Part shown: piece after piece, positions 62,080 to 64,000 of the stretch | How the letters are laid out: each line of letters opens with the position of its first letter | How positions within the stretch are numbered: position 1 is the first letter of the stretch | NCBI GenBank assembly: GCA_964058805.1 | Contig: CAXKVV010000022.1 | Coordinates: forward strand, 620,001-684,000 | DNA: 64,000 bases | Source of the DNA: Schoenoplectus triqueter | Taxonomy: Eukaryota; Streptophyta; Magnoliopsida; Poales; Cyperaceae | Reading direction: 5' to 3' | Program-made: the position numbers and the translations under genes | Notes under the pieces: generated by a model | What the model was told of the DNA's origin: nothing | What the model saw: only the letters and a program-made list of their open reading frames with translations | The model's database searches: none

Positions 62080-63562
62080 TATCCTTCCACTCTGATTCTC
62101 CTCTCTTCTCCCTTCCTCTCTTCTTTTTGATATCCCGCAACTAGCACCTCTATGCTCCGCTTCTCCGCCTCTCCTATTCTTTCTCCTGTCCCAAGTTACC
62201 GCATAATACCTCCGCATCTTTGATCTCATTGATCAAGTCGACATCTTTTTTTACCGCAACCTTCTCAATCAAGCCTCGTCGATCTCGAAGCACTTCTTGA
62301 TAGCGCAAGGCTGCTCATCCTAAGGTTAATAACCCCTTCAAGCTCTTTAGCATTGGGACTTTGATATATCTTTGCTGTCTGAACATTTATTCAAGTACTG
62401 ACACGTCATGTTCTTTACTCTTTTAGGGTGAAATATTCTTTTATTAATATTTTTTTTATAAAGCGCTCTATTTAATTTTTGTTGGTCTCTACATTCTCTT
62501 GTTAAGTGTGATTCTTTTCTGTTAATTAGCCAACAAGTGTTGTGGAGGTTGTTTCGTCGTACCAGTAACGTCCACTGGTTGGATTATAGAAATGCAAGCC
62601 CATTGTAGGCAATTTTTCTATATCTATATATTAAAAATTAAAGGCATGTCAGCCATAAAGATTTGCTATCTACTGAGAGGTACCAAATTCCATGTCCTCT
62701 GAACTAATCCTTAAAATATGCTAATAACAAACAATTCTTATAGGTCGTGGTTGGCTAGGAAATGTATTGGTTCTATAGGTTGTAGTTGGCTTATTTGTTC
62801 TGTTATGTTTGTGTTTAGTTGTTTTAGTCTTAGGCATCTCGATTGACTCCCACTGTAATTCTTTAAAAAAAAAAGCCAATTATAAGTGCTGCACTCACTG
62901 GTTGCAAGACGAGGCACTTAAAAGAATGTGCTGTACTTTCTGGTGATATGTAACTCTAACTGGATATTATTGTGGCTAGGTTAAGCAAGAAGATAGTAAC
63001 ATCGTCTAGATTTTTTTCCCAATTTCTGCAGTTACTGAGAATTGCATAATCTTTCTCGCTTGACGAAGTAGAGGGGAGGCATTGTGTAGTCCGGACAATA
63101 TTTTGAATAAAATAGGAACAAATCCTATTTGTATACATAATATATATCTTCAAAATTCTTTTTATAAAAAGGTACAGATAATATTCTTGTTGTGGATCTT
63201 GTGAGCCATATTTTCATCTGAATCATTATTGATACACTAAAATAAACTTTGCTTCCTTCTCTTTCAAAAAAGAGGGAAAAGAAGGACTACCCTTGAAATT
63301 ACTGTAATTTGTCCCAATTTGTAATTATAGCTTATCTGAGTCATCACTGGTACACTAATAAACTTTGCTTCTTTTCCTCAGAAAAGAGGGAGAAGGAAAA
63401 CTATCAGTAATAGTTGCAGAACTGATGGTACCTACTGACCTACAGGTCAATGGTACCATCATAAGTCTATAATACATTCTTGACTTGTATGAAATTCCTC
63501 CACATTTTTGTCCGGCAGACACTAAAATCATCTAACCATGCAGAGTTTACTAAGGTGGTGCG
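62080..63562 (+). promoter_or_regulatory. Probable leader of the GONST4-like gene, with a 5' UTR intron
   Basis: A pyrimidine-rich leader-like segment (about 62080-62334) ends in a candidate donor 'ctaag|gttaat' at 62335. A good acceptor 'tttttgtccggcag' ends at 63518, 44 bp before the main ATG. Removing 62335-63518 would give a 5' UTR intron of about 1.18 kb. A start codon at 63538 lies in the remaining leader. This is inference from signals only. Confidence 0.45.
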
Positions 63563-64000
63563 ATGAGTTCTCAAGAAGCCTCCAAGCAGTTCACCTTCAC
63601 CACCACTGGCCTTGTGGTTGGCTATGCTCTCTCCTCAAGCCTCCTCGCTATAATAAACAAATATGCTATAACAAAATTTGCATATCCAGCCTTATTAACT
63701 GCTTTGCAATATCTGACATCAGCCCTAGGTGTCTGGTTCCTTGGCAAGCTAGGTTTTCTATGCCATGATGCTTTTACCCTTGAAACTGCTAAGAAATTCC
63801 TTCCAGCTGCCATTGTTTTCTACCTTGCCATTTTCACAAACACCAATTTACTAAAACATGCCAATGTGGACACATTCATTGTTTTTCGCAGTTTAACCCC
63901 TCTTTTAGTTGCAATCGCAGATACGGCTTTTAGGAAACAGCCTTGCCCCTCAAGGCTCACATTTTTATCTCTTTTTATAATCTTGGGTGGTGCTGTGGGG
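63563..64000 (+). CDS. Golgi nucleotide-sugar transporter, GONST4/GFT1-like (partial)
   Basis: The frame opens at ATG 63563 and runs off the window after 146 codons with no intron in the part seen. The start 'MSSQEASKQFTFTTTGLVVG' and the segments 'LLAIINKYAI', 'AYPALLTALQYLTSALGV', 'KKFLPAAIVFYLAIFTNTNL', 'HANVDTFIVFRSLTPLLVAI' and 'PSRLTFLSLFIILGGAVG' align by eye with Arabidopsis GONST4 (GFT1), the GDP-L-fucose carrier of the Golgi. The part shown covers roughly the first four membrane helices of ten. Such carriers exchange GDP-fucose for GMP to feed fucosylation of xyloglucan, glycans and arabinogalactan proteins. The C-terminal half, with the sugar-specificity motif, lies outside the window, so fucose over mannose is inferred from overall similarity. 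Confidence 0.88.
   Translation, partial: MSSQEASKQFTFTTTGLVVGYALSSSLLAIINKYAITKFAYPALLTALQYLTSALGVWFLGKLGFLCHDAFTLETAKKFLPAAIVFYLAIFTNTNLLKHANVDTFIVFRSLTPLLVAIADTAFRKQPCPSRLTFLSLFIILGGAVG

Overview
This is plant nuclear DNA, almost certainly from a eudicot. It is AT-rich, its genes have many short GT-AG introns, they encode plastid-targeted and plant-specific proteins, and the long spaces between genes are full of non-autonomous transposon debris. All protein products were read by hand-splicing exons in frame; nothing was searched against a database.

Seven protein genes are supported, in order: (1) 11394-13833 (+), a plastid BASS-family sodium/metabolite cotransporter, nearest to BASS6/BASS5; (2) 14275-15522 (+), a chloroplast Ycf49-like (DUF2499) membrane protein; (3) 26100-28315 (+), a group I bZIP transcription factor of the bZIP29/bZIP30 type; (4) 36193-36654 (-), a two-exon LITTLE ZIPPER-like microprotein; (5) 42314-43098 (-), replacement histone H3.3 with one intron and a telo-box in its leader; (6) 48965-53634 (-), a nine-exon CGI-58/ABHD5-like lipase-acyltransferase (At4g24160 type); (7) 63563 to the window end (+), the start of a nucleotide-sugar transporter of the GONST4/GFT1 (GDP-fucose) type. 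The BASS and Ycf49-like genes lie in tandem, 441 bp apart. From memory, the Arabidopsis homologues At4g22840 and At4g22830 are also neighbours, which would be conserved microsynteny.

The other genes are ordinary and do not form a pathway. Plastid transport, a plastid membrane protein, growth regulation (bZIP, ZPR), chromatin (H3.3), lipid turnover (CGI-58-like) and Golgi sugar transport (GONST4) are housekeeping or regulatory plant functions that happen to share this segment.

The unusual material is intergenic: a nest of long foldback elements at 20.8-23.8 kb seated in (TA)n/(CT)n tracts, with a relative at 46.8 kb; two foldbacks carrying arrays of 'GTGAGTTGAACTCAC' palindromes (18.6 and 54.1 kb); a foldback built of repeated 'GATGATCATTGGATGATTAA' units (45.6 kb); Helitron-like elements at 0.5, 9.1, 44.9 and 46.5 kb, one split by a Tourist-like element; CACTA ends at 6.2 and 32.3 kb; a probable solo Copia LTR at 4.5-5.6 kb; and a six-unit array of the perfect palindrome CGTTATAACG at 34.5 kb. 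I found no CRISPR array, operon, viral gene, rRNA or convincing tRNA.
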